From Caldisericota bacterium (GTDB lineage: Bacteria > CAIJMQ01 > JAADFP01), in the NCBI GenBank assembly GCA_013152825.1, contig JAADFP010000004.1:1-17915 (forward strand): a DNA stretch of 17,915 bases, written 5' to 3'. The notes beneath the pieces were generated by a model. That model did no database searches, had not been told where the DNA came from, and saw only the letters and a list, made by a program, of their open reading frames with translations. Shown one piece after another: positions 1 to 6,533 of this stretch; the first letter of the stretch is position 1, and the number at the start of each line of letters is the position of its first letter. Made by a program: the position numbers and the translations under genes.

Positions 1-721
1 CAATTTCGCCTACTTCTATAGAAACATCTGCTCTTCTTTCTACTCTTTCTATTCTTCCGTCTCTTATCCAGAAAATGCGGTCAGAGACGTCAATCATTTT
101 CAGGTCGTGGGTAGCAGAAATAATGGTAACCTGTTTTTCCCTGTTCAAAGTTTTTAAAAGGCTTATAATCTCTTTCCCTGTCTTAAGGTCCAGGTTTCCC
201 GTGGGTTCATCTGCCAGGACAATTGCTGGGTCATTTGCCAGTGCTCTGGCTACGGCTACTCTTTGCTGCTGTCCTCCAGACAACTCAAAGGGTTTATGGT
301 GTACTCTGGTTCCCAGGCCTACCCTTTCCAGCAGTTCTACTCCTTTGTCTCGTGCGTCATCAAGACTCATCCCTGCAAATATCATGGGAAGAGTGACATT
401 TTCCAGGGCTGTCATCACGGGGATAAGGTTGAAAGTCTGAAAGATATAACCTATTTTTCTGCACCTTAACCAGGCTAACTCGTAGGCATCCAGCTGGGAC
501 ACGTCTACTTCGTCTATGTAAACTCTTCCTTCCGTGGGCTTATCAAGTCCTCCAATCATGTTGAACAGGGTGCTTTTACCCGAACCCGAAGGTCCCATTA
601 TCGATATATATTCTCCCCTTCTTACTTCCATATCAATACCCCTGAGTGCCTCGACGACTACTTTACCCAGGTAATAGATTCTTTTTACTCCTCTTGTTCT
701 TACTACCATATCTTCTGGCAT
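1..721 (-). CDS. ABC transporter ATP-binding protein, LolD/MacB type (3' end cut by window)
   Basis: This is the ATPase of an ABC transporter of the LolD/MacB/FtsE class, which powers FtsX-like permeases at the inner membrane. The 240 codons in the window carry every ATPase motif: Walker A GPSGSGKST at residues 43-51, Q-loop Gln95, signature LSGGQ at 147-151, Walker B ending in Asp171-Glu172, and H-loop His205. Only the C-terminal tail is missing, because family members are about 225-250 residues. The ATG at 719-721 is chosen because AGGGAGGTT lies just upstream and the N-terminus matches the family. It follows the short FtsX permease gene after 60 bp and is very likely its partner. The reading frame is clean. 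The substrate is unknown; LolD-like lipoprotein release or MacB-like efflux are both possible. Confidence 0.93.
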   Translation of the reverse strand, partial: MPEDMVVRTRGVKRIYYLGKVVVEALRGIDMEVRRGEYISIMGPSGSGKSTLFNMIGGLDKPTEGRVYIDEVDVSQLDAYELAWLRCRKIGYIFQTFNLIPVMTALENVTLPMIFAGMSLDDARDKGVELLERVGLGTRVHHKPFELSGGQQQRVAVARALANDPAIVLADEPTGNLDLKTGKEIISLLKTLNREKQVTIISATHDLKMIDVSDRIFWIRDGRIERVERRADVSIEVGEI

Positions 722-781
722 TTCTTAACCTCCCTCTGTCGCTCCTACTTAATTTCAAAAATAAATATAATTCCCTGACCT

Positions 782-1417
782 TTATTCTTCTCTTCTCATA
801 GCTTCTGCCGGTACCATACGAGCGGCCCTATAAGCAGGATAGATTGCTCCCAGTGTAGTCAAAACCATCCCTACTACCAGGGAAAAAAGCATATACTGGA
901 ATAACTCAAGAAATGGAAACACCCTGAAGACTTCGCCTCCATAGTTTATTGCACTTACCAGAGTTACTCCTACGGTTCCTATGATGATGCCAGTTATCGA
1001 GCCTACTACTCCCTGGAAAAGGGACTCCAAAAGAAATAATCTGACCACAAAACTGTCCAGCGCGCCCAGGCATTTCATGGTGCCAATTTCTCTGTACCTT
1101 TCAGTGACAGACATAAGCATGGAATTTGTTATGCCTACCACACAAACTAATAGCGAGAGCGAAATTAACCACCTCATGCGGGCCTGGGTGTTTTCATCCA
1201 CTGTTATTTTTGCCGCTATGGCAGGCGACCCACGGGAAATTAGAGCATTCTGGATAGATGCCTGAGCTAAAATTGACATCAAAAAAGCTATAGTTAGCAG
1301 GATTCCCATAATGGTGATAAATGATCTTCCCAGTCTTATGCGCATAGAGTTAAAACTTATTCGTACAGAAACGGAAAAGGGAAGAACAATTTGCCTACCC
1401 ACTTTTTCCTGATTCAT
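782..1417 (-). CDS. Short FtsX-like ABC permease (MacB C-terminal type)
   Basis: A 211-residue inner-membrane protein with four likely membrane segments, near residues 33-53, 82-103, 122-150 and 170-198. The stretch with MSVTERYREIGTMKCLGAL is the conserved cytoplasmic coupling helix of FtsX/MacB permeases, and the C-terminal PAYRAARMVPAEAMR is also typical. MacB-type permeases usually have a periplasmic domain of some 200 residues between the first two membrane segments; here only about 30 residues lie there, so the protein is a reduced form. The ATG at 1415-1417 overlaps the stop of the PqqD-like gene as ATGA, and GGGGAGG lies just upstream, so the two are translationally coupled. It probably forms a dimer with the ATPase encoded next. 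The family assignment is firm; substrate and direction of transport are unknown. Confidence 0.88.
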   Translation of the reverse strand: MNQEKVGRQIVLPFSVSVRISFNSMRIRLGRSFITIMGILLTIAFLMSILAQASIQNALISRGSPAIAAKITVDENTQARMRWLISLSLLVCVVGITNSMLMSVTERYREIGTMKCLGALDSFVVRLFLLESLFQGVVGSITGIIIGTVGVTLVSAINYGGEVFRVFPFLELFQYMLFSLVVGMVLTTLGAIYPAYRAARMVPAEAMRREE

Positions 1418-1779
1418 ATTTTCCTCCCCGTAATATTAAGCCCTATAAGGTGTTTGGACATTAACTTCCTGAGATATTCCAGCGTAGAGACCTCTGCCTC
1501 CTTTCTGCTAAGATTATAACGTTCTTGAATAGATTTGACAATATCTTGCACAGAATTTTTCCCGTTGCACATCTTCCAGACCTCCGAGCCCAGTAAATCC
1601 AGGTGAATATTTTTCTGCTCCGGAAACCCAAACAGGAATCGCCATAACCTGGAAGGTTTGCTTTTTTTCATGGGAACATGCAGATTCAGTTCTTCGCCGT
1701 TATCTTCCCAGGTAATCAGCGTGTTCCTGAGAGGCTTTGCGTTAAGCAGTGTTTTTCTATCAATCGGTAGTTTTTTCAT
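1414..1779 (-). CDS. PqqD-like small protein (RRE fold)
   Basis: A 121-residue protein whose C-terminal half (residues 57-115) has the PqqD pattern: a hydrophobic 'hLdllGsevWkmcnG' strand/helix, 'tVqdIvksiqerY' and a closing helix pair ending in 'LmskhLIGL'. PqqD-fold domains (RRE, RiPP recognition elements) bind leader peptides for radical-SAM or other modifying enzymes, but many stand-alone members have no known peptide. No radical-SAM enzyme or precursor peptide is visible in the window. I start it at the ATG at 1777-1779, which forms an ATGA overlap with the upstream gene, rather than the in-frame TTG five codons earlier, which would overlap by 19 bases. The stop overlaps the FtsX start in the same way. 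This position between an unknown protein and an ABC permease suggests a role in that transporter. PQQ synthesis is unlikely because no other pqq gene is present. Confidence 0.75.
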   Translation of the reverse strand: MKKLPIDRKTLLNAKPLRNTLITWEDNGEELNLHVPMKKSKPSRLWRFLFGFPEQKNIHLDLLGSEVWKMCNGKNSVQDIVKSIQERYNLSRKEAEVSTLEYLRKLMSKHLIGLNITGRKI

Positions 1780-2612
1780 TTTGTCTCGTGACAATATATT
1801 TTAAGCAAATCAGAAGCATTATTCCCAGTTACCAGGAAAATCCTCTGGGAAATGGGGCAGTACCAGGAAATACCATTCTCCCAGGTGCGGGAGAATGCCT
1901 TTTTTTTGTAGCGGAAAAAAAAGTAAGCATGATTATTTCTTTCTTCCTGTTTCTCTTCGATGATTTTTCCTCCTATTCTCTCCTTTGTCCAGGCAGAGAG
2001 AGGTTGTTGCCTGAGTATTATATTCCCCAGAGCTATCTGGGATAGGGTAATCTCGCCCTTTCCTTTTTCATCCTGGAAGGTGAAGGTAATGTCTCCTGCT
2101 TTAAGAGAGGAACTTATTCTTTTTAGGTTTTCCGGTGCAGAGAAGATTAACTTGTAAATTGCCCAGATTTCTCGCCCTTTTTCAGCGTGTTCTGAGAAAG
2201 AGTTTAATATGCAGAGAAAGATTTCCTTGCTGTGTTTCTTTTCCGGGAAATATACTCTCAAAAATACCACCCTCCCGCACTTTTTACAGTAAGAAACTGT
2301 TGAATAACCCTCCTCGTGGTTTTTCCAGTGGAGAATGGCCCCACTTTTACCTTTGAAAAAGTTGGTTTTAATTTTTACGATATTACATTTAATGTTTTTG
2401 CCTTTTTTAATTATTTCTTGCCTGTATTTTTCTATTAATTTTTCCATGGAAAAAGTGGATTTGGGATATTCCCACTCTACTTCTACCCTGATACTATACC
2501 CATCATCCAGAGAGAAAGTTCCCTTCTCCCGATTTCCATCTACCGAGGAAAGCTCCCAATCTTCGGGCACTGACAGATTAATGCCTTCCCATCCGGTAAG
2601 TTTCCAGTTCAT
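1776..2612 (-). CDS. Unknown protein with two internal repeats, in PqqD/FtsX cassette
   Basis: A 278-residue protein I do not recognise by name. It has no signal peptide or membrane segment, so it is probably cytoplasmic. It seems to be built from two related halves. Residues 3-142 begin 'W..W.g..L.vPedWeL', run through a strand-rich 'kGtFsLdDgysiRvEVeW' and end around SYCKKCGRVVFLRVY. Residues 149-275 begin 'iWaiYkLiFsaPenLkr', run through 'aGditFtFqdekg' and end around SWYCPISQRIFLVTG. The first half has a CxxC pair (Cys109, Cys112) that could bind metal or be redox active; the second half has only one Cys there (Cys252). It overlaps the oxidoreductase upstream and the PqqD-like gene downstream by ATGA junctions, so all are made from one transcript. 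The function is unknown; a partner of the PqqD-like protein and the transporter is an inference from context. Confidence 0.8.
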   Translation of the reverse strand: MNWKLTGWEGINLSVPEDWELSSVDGNREKGTFSLDDGYSIRVEVEWEYPKSTFSMEKLIEKYRQEIIKKGKNIKCNIVKIKTNFFKGKSGAILHWKNHEEGYSTVSYCKKCGRVVFLRVYFPEKKHSKEIFLCILNSFSEHAEKGREIWAIYKLIFSAPENLKRISSSLKAGDITFTFQDEKGKGEITLSQIALGNIILRQQPLSAWTKERIGGKIIEEKQEERNNHAYFFFRYKKKAFSRTWENGISWYCPISQRIFLVTGNNASDLLKIYCHETK

Positions 2613-3523
2613 GAGAGGGATTTTTTCAATATTTTTCTGATTTTGCAGGCTAAGACTAATGAGTTTAGGGCTTCTTCCCCCCTGACCAGGGGCTGGGTGT
2701 TGTTTGTTATCGCTTTAGTAAAATCCAGCAGTTCTGCTTTTAAAGGATCGGGATTCCGAAATGTTTTGGTATACTTAAGTATCTTTTCCTTCTCTTTTCG
2801 GTAAATTTTCATTTCTCCGTCCGGGAAACTGAGAGAGAAGTAACCACCCTGCTCAAAAATCCTGAGTTTTCTAAGTCTTTCTTCCGAGACGCGGGAAGCT
2901 GTAATATTTGCTACACATCCCGAGGCAAAAGTAATTCTGACGTTTGCAATATCTTCGTGAGAGGATATCACCCGTGCACCCAGTGCCTGAATTTTTTTTA
3001 TAGGCTCTTTAAGAAGGGCAACTATTAAATCCAGGTCATGGATCATTAAGTCCATTATTACCCCGGTATCTGTGCCCCGATATGGAAAGGGACCCAGCCT
3101 GTGCACTTCTATGAAGCGGGGGGAGGATATGTTTTTCTTGAGAAACTGGATGCCTGGATGGAAACGTTCAATCATGCCAATGCCTATAATGACTTTTTTA
3201 TCTCTGGATAATTCAATAAGCCTTTTTGCCTGCCATACCTGCAAAGTAAAAGGTTTTTCTATAAGTATAGGCAGGGAAGAGGAGAGGAAGAATTTGGCTA
3301 TGGCATAATGAGAGGAAGCAGGAGTAGCTATGATAATTCCCTGTGATACTCGCCGTAGTTCTTCCAATGATTTAAGCGCGGGTGCTTCTACGCTTTTCCC
3401 CAGCTCTTCTGCTTTCTCAGGTGATATATCCACTATACCGCTTATCTTTATCCCTATTTCTTTTAATTTGCGGGCATGCTTTTGACCCTGTGCACCAGCT
3501 CCTACGATTCCTATTTTTAACAT
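2609..3523 (-). CDS. Gfo/Idh/MocA family NAD(P)-dependent oxidoreductase, lipid A locus
   Basis: A 304-residue sugar dehydrogenase-like protein. The N-terminus has a Rossmann nucleotide-binding motif GAGAQG (residues 8-13). Glu89-Lys90-Pro91 is the family EKP motif with the catalytic Lys, and residues 157-167 (MDLMIHDLDLI) match the second conserved active-site region with His162. The length is normal. In several diderm genomes a Gfo/Idh gene follows lpxA and lpxI. In Acidithiobacillus a member of this family (GnnA) oxidises UDP-GlcNAc at C3 and a partner aminotransferase (GnnB) then makes the amide-linked type of lipid A. No aminotransferase is present here, so I do not use that name. The ATG at 3523 has a modest AGGAT upstream. 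The stop overlaps the next gene as ATGA. Family is certain; substrate is inferred to be a UDP-sugar. Confidence 0.88.
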   Translation of the reverse strand: MLKIGIVGAGAQGQKHARKLKEIGIKISGIVDISPEKAEELGKSVEAPALKSLEELRRVSQGIIIATPASSHYAIAKFFLSSSLPILIEKPFTLQVWQAKRLIELSRDKKVIIGIGMIERFHPGIQFLKKNISSPRFIEVHRLGPFPYRGTDTGVIMDLMIHDLDLIVALLKEPIKKIQALGARVISSHEDIANVRITFASGCVANITASRVSEERLRKLRIFEQGGYFSLSFPDGEMKIYRKEKEKILKYTKTFRNPDPLKAELLDFTKAITNNTQPLVRGEEALNSLVLACKIRKILKKSLS

Positions 3524-3587
3524 TTTATATCCTAACTAATAAAGCTTTGAGTTACCAGTCTCCCCTGTTACCCTGCTAAGCTTAAAA

Positions 3588-3695
3588 CTAACTACCCATT
3601 TCTGATTTATATAGTCCAATGTCTACAATCTTACTTGCCTGCCTGCTTCCAGCCAGTACGTCATCTAAAATCTTAGCTAACTTTTTCTCACCCAT
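3588..3695 (-). CDS. Possible small ORF (35 aa) overlapping the end of lpxI
   Basis: The 153-bp spacer between lpxI and the oxidoreductase gene contains a 35-codon reading frame. It starts with ATG at 3693-3695, inside the last codons of lpxI, and ends with TAG at 3588-3590. The predicted peptide begins MGEKKLAKILDDVLAG, is charged and helix-like and reads like protein rather than noise, but I recognise no family. There is no clear ribosome binding site, so it would depend on coupling to lpxI. It may be chance or a remnant. Confidence 0.2.
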   Translation of the reverse strand: MGEKKLAKILDDVLAGSRQASKIVDIGLYKSEMGS

Positions 3696-4471
3696 CCGCT
3701 TATGCTTATGTTTAGCGAATTTGCCATATCCAGGAATTTTTCTTTTTCCATGATTATGGTTTTACCTGCTCCTACTACCAAAGCCTTTATCCCTACTTTA
3801 TACATTACCTGCAGAGTCTTTATTCCTATAGCAGGGGGATCCCAGCGAAGGTCCTCGGCTGGCCGTGGTACTTTTGCTATGCCACCCTTTTTTCCCCACT
3901 TTCCGCCCCTGAGTATTGTCTCATCTGTGCCTTCTACAGCTTCTACCGCCGTGATCGCGCCATTCCTGGCTACCACGGTATGTCCTATTCCCAGGGAGGA
4001 AAGTGTTTTACCCACTTCCCATGCTATACGCAGGTCTTTTTCTTCTTCCCTGTCCGGTTTTCTCCGGGTAAGTGTTCCTTTTTCTGCCAGCCAGGAGGCA
4101 AGAAATTCCCTGGGATCCGGGAAAACAAATCCTTCCTTGAGGAGTAATTCTTCCAGACCACCGAGGAGGGTCTTATCATGGAAATTTTCCAGGGAACCCA
4201 AAATGTTCCGGGATAATTTGTCCCACGCGTTGTAGCCCATTATTTCCCGCTTGTCTATTTTGCCGGCAAGAAGTAAATTCTGGGCGTTTTCTTTTTTCAG
4301 TAGCTTGATTAACTTTCCAAGTTCGCCCAGTCTAACCCAGTAATGGGGGGAGAATGAGGGAGGAGATTCAATAATTCCTATGGTTACAAGCTCTTTCCCT
4401 GTTTCCTCAATTTTATCCTTAAGGTAATGCGAAATGATGCCTTTCCCTGCTATGAGTGCCCACTTGCTCAT
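3677..4471 (-). CDS. lpxI: UDP-2,3-diacylglucosamine pyrophosphatase LpxI
   Basis: LpxI (formerly DUF1009) hydrolyses UDP-2,3-diacylglucosamine to lipid X and UMP in lipid A synthesis, at the inner face of the cytoplasmic membrane; it replaces LpxH in many lineages. The 264-residue length fits. The N-terminal domain begins MSKWALIAGKGIISHYL, a typical LpxI start. The C-terminal catalytic domain contains the conserved block VPRPAEDLRWDPPAIG (residues 201-215), with acidic residues expected to bind the metal, and ends with 'gikaLVVgAGKTIimek'. The Asp in this block probably corresponds to the catalytic Asp studied in the Caulobacter enzyme. The start overlaps the lpxA stop as ATGA. A 153-bp spacer follows before the next gene. 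Confidence 0.95.
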   Translation of the reverse strand: MSKWALIAGKGIISHYLKDKIEETGKELVTIGIIESPPSFSPHYWVRLGELGKLIKLLKKENAQNLLLAGKIDKREIMGYNAWDKLSRNILGSLENFHDKTLLGGLEELLLKEGFVFPDPREFLASWLAEKGTLTRRKPDREEEKDLRIAWEVGKTLSSLGIGHTVVARNGAITAVEAVEGTDETILRGGKWGKKGGIAKVPRPAEDLRWDPPAIGIKTLQVMYKVGIKALVVGAGKTIIMEKEKFLDMANSLNISISGWVRKS

Positions 4472-5244
4472 CGGTGAAAACCCCTTTTGGAAGTCTTAAT
4501 GAAATCTATCAGCTCTTGTATTTCTTTTATGTTTCCTGCTTCTTTTTCCAGTAACTCCAGTGCTTCTTTGAGAGTTTGTGAAGAACGAAAGAGTATCCGA
4601 TAAGCTTTCTTGAGAGCTTTTATGGTTTCTTCGGTGAACCCTTTTCGTTTTAGCCCTACACTGTTTAATCCGTATATTTTTAGCGGATGTCCATCAGCTT
4701 TGAGATAAGGGCATACATCCATGGAAACCTTGGAGCAGGCTCCAATAATTGCAAAATCACCAATTCTGCAGAATTGATGTATTCCCACTAAACCTCCAAT
4801 TACTGCGTGGTCTCTTATTTCCACGTGTCCGGCCAGGGATGCGCAGTTGGCCATAACCACGTGGTTTCTTACTATGCAATTGTGTGCTATATGTGAATAA
4901 GCCATCAAGTAGTTGTGGTTGCCTACACGGGTTACTTTTTCCCTGCCAGAAGCACGGTGGATAGTGGAAAACTCTCTAATGATATTCTCGTCCCCGATTT
5001 CCACAAAAGTTTTCTCACCCTGATAAAAGAGATCTTGAGGAGGGGTTCCTATGACCACAAAGGGGAATATTTGGTTATTTTTACCTATGCGGGTCCATTT
5101 TTCTATATGTGTATGATGCTGGATTACTGTTCCTTCTCCAATGGATACCTCTTCCCCTATATTAACGTAAGCTTCTATTTCTACCCCTTCCTCAATAATT
5201 GCAGAGGGATGGATAGTAGCCGTAGGGTGGATAATTTTAGCCAT
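4468..5244 (-). CDS. lpxA: UDP-N-acetylglucosamine acyltransferase LpxA
   Basis: LpxA transfers a 3-hydroxyacyl chain from acyl carrier protein to UDP-GlcNAc, the first step of lipid A synthesis, as a cytoplasmic trimer. The 258 residues show the left-handed beta-helix hexapeptide repeats (IHPTATIHPSAIIEEGVEI onward). The catalytic His121 sits in SHIAHNC and corresponds to E. coli His125; His140 corresponds to His144. The C-terminal helical domain includes the conserved GLKRKGF. At the acyl-chain 'ruler' position (E. coli Gly173) this protein has Ala169. Val196 replaces E. coli Glu200 next to the conserved Asn194, a substrate-side difference worth noting. The start ATG lies inside the last codons of the frame-restored fabZ segment, so the two are coupled. 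The stop overlaps lpxI as ATGA. Confidence 0.97.
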   Translation of the reverse strand: MAKIIHPTATIHPSAIIEEGVEIEAYVNIGEEVSIGEGTVIQHHTHIEKWTRIGKNNQIFPFVVIGTPPQDLFYQGEKTFVEIGDENIIREFSTIHRASGREKVTRVGNHNYLMAYSHIAHNCIVRNHVVMANCASLAGHVEIRDHAVIGGLVGIHQFCRIGDFAIIGACSKVSMDVCPYLKADGHPLKIYGLNSVGLKRKGFTEETIKALKKAYRILFRSSQTLKEALELLEKEAGNIKEIQELIDFIKTSKRGFHR

Positions 5245-5389
5245 GCTGCTTGTCTGCTAAGGAGAAGAGAAATTCTCCTTCTACTACCAGGTTTCCTTTT
5301 ACAGAAGCCTGAGCTCTGACTTTCCCACTGCGGGATTTCACTTTTGTGATTTCTGCTTCGATAAGCAGTTGGTCACCAGGTTTTACTAT
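5237..5389 (-). pseudogene. fabZ: Out-of-frame C-terminal end of FabZ
   Basis: Downstream of the frameshift in the lpxC-fabZ gene, the missing end of FabZ continues in another frame. It reads KPGDQLLIEAEITKV, then about 33 more residues ending in LADKQHG before TAA at 5237-5239. This matches the closing strands expected of the FabZ hot-dog fold. It joins the in-frame part exactly (KFRKIVK to PGDQ) if one copy of the 10-bp duplication at 5380-5399 is removed. The restored fusion would be 428 residues, with a FabZ domain of about 145, close to the usual 145-150. Its last codons overlap the lpxA start, as expected for the original gene. There is no other decay, so the break is recent or an assembly error. 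Confidence 0.85.
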
Positions 5390-6533
5390 GTTTTACTATT
5401 TTGCGAAATTTTGCCTTCTCAATCCCGGCAAAGTAGGCTATTTTTCCCTTGTTTTCTGTACGGGAAAGCAATAAAACTCCCGCTACCTGAGCCATTGCCT
5501 CCAGCATGATTACTCCCGGCATAATCGGATACCCGGGGAAGTGTCCCTGAAAAAAAGCCTCATTAAAAGAGAGGTTTTTAATTCCTACCACATGTTTCTC
5601 CCCTTTGGCAATAATTTTGTCCACAAAGAGAAAAGGATAGCGATGGGGAAGTATCTCCATAATTTCTTCCACGCCCATCTCTTTTTCCATATTTTCCCCC
5701 TTCTTTATCTGTTGAGCCATTTTTATATTTAGAGAATGTCCTGTTTTTACTGCCTTCACGAAGACGTTCCTGAGTGTTTTCCCGGAAAGGAACAAATCCC
5801 CCCACAGGTCTAAGATTTTATGCCTTAAAAATTCGTCAGGGAACCTCAAAGAAGGAGATATTACTTTTTCTTTGTCAAGTAATATTGTGTTGTCCAGGTT
5901 TCCTCCTTTGTAAAATCCTTTCTCTATGAGGGGCTGTACCTTCTCCTGGAAGCCAAAGGTGCGAGCCGGTGCAATTTCCTGGCGGAATGTGTCTCTATCC
6001 AGGGAAAACTCACCGTAAAGGTTGGAGAGTAAAGGGTGCGGGAAATCCAGCAGGTATCCTACCTTATTTAAATGGGAAGGAATCATAATGATATAAGAAT
6101 CTCCTTCCTGGACACACCAGGGATAGGAAGGGCTCCAGTATTCTTTGTTTTCTTTCAGCTCTTTTATCCCGGCATCCTCAAGGACTTCCACAAAGGGCAG
6201 GGCGCTGCCGTCCATTATGGGGGGCTCATCGCCGTCTATTTCTATGGTAAGGTTATCTATGCCTACTCCTGCCAGTGCGGCCAGGAGATGTTCTACCACC
6301 CTTATCTTTACCCCTTCTTTCTCCAGGACAGTGCTGGAGAATTCATGCCGGGCAAACTCACAGGAAGCAGGAACCAGAGGACTTCCCGGAATATCAGTCC
6401 TCTTGAATATTACGCCCTGGCCCGAGGGAGAAGGGATAAATTTTAGATGTACTTCTTTTCCGCTTAAAAGTCCCTTCCCTTTAACCTTAGCTTCTTTGAA
6501 AAGTGTGGTTTGTGAAAGGTTATTTTCCTTCAT
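5373..6533 (-). CDS. lpxC: LpxC-FabZ fusion, frameshifted in the FabZ part
   Basis: A fusion of UDP-3-O-acyl-GlcNAc deacetylase (LpxC, the committed step of lipid A synthesis) with 3-hydroxyacyl-ACP dehydratase (FabZ). LpxC spans residues 1-275: Glu81-His82 in VVEHLLAALAG, His238 and Asp242 in RHKILDLWGD, and His266 in KTGHS match the zinc ligands and catalytic residues of E. coli LpxC. FabZ starts near residue 284, with ILPHRYPF, His331 in GHFPGYP and Glu345 in LEAMAQ. The fusion is known from Bacteroidetes and some candidate phyla. The frame then fails: after KFRKIVK the protein ends in HSKTW at residue 386, because of a perfect 10-bp duplication at 5380-5399. LpxC should be intact; FabZ lacks about its last third. 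The start overlaps the skp stop by 14 bases in another frame. Confidence 0.93.
   Translation of the reverse strand: MKENNLSQTTLFKEAKVKGKGLLSGKEVHLKFIPSPSGQGVIFKRTDIPGSPLVPASCEFARHEFSSTVLEKEGVKIRVVEHLLAALAGVGIDNLTIEIDGDEPPIMDGSALPFVEVLEDAGIKELKENKEYWSPSYPWCVQEGDSYIIMIPSHLNKVGYLLDFPHPLLSNLYGEFSLDRDTFRQEIAPARTFGFQEKVQPLIEKGFYKGGNLDNTILLDKEKVISPSLRFPDEFLRHKILDLWGDLFLSGKTLRNVFVKAVKTGHSLNIKMAQQIKKGENMEKEMGVEEIMEILPHRYPFLFVDKIIAKGEKHVVGIKNLSFNEAFFQGHFPGYPIMPGVIMLEAMAQVAGVLLLSRTENKGKIAYFAGIEKAKFRKIVKHSKTW
5380..5399. repeat. Perfect 10-bp tandem duplication breaking fabZ
   Basis: On the plus strand GTTTTACTAT occurs twice in direct tandem, at 5380-5389 and 5390-5399. In the minus-strand gene this adds ten bases between codons for IleValLys and ProGlyAsp, giving a +1 frameshift. 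Removing one copy restores the conserved FabZ sequence. Confidence 0.95.

Noticed and set aside
1414..1779. PqqD-like gene as evidence of pyrroloquinoline quinone synthesis
   Set aside because: No pqqA, pqqB, pqqC or pqqE is present, and PqqD-fold proteins occur in many other settings.
2609..3523. Naming the oxidoreductase gnnA
   Set aside because: The family and position fit, but the required aminotransferase partner is absent and no residue visible here fixes the substrate.
3702..4235. Plus-strand open frame (177 codons) opposite lpxI
   Set aside because: Antisense shadow of lpxI with Ser/Pro/Phe-rich low-quality sequence and no ribosome binding site.
5373..6533. Programmed ribosomal frameshift in lpxC-fabZ
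   Set aside because: There is no slippery heptamer with a downstream structure that would be needed, and a precise 10-bp duplication explains the shift fully.
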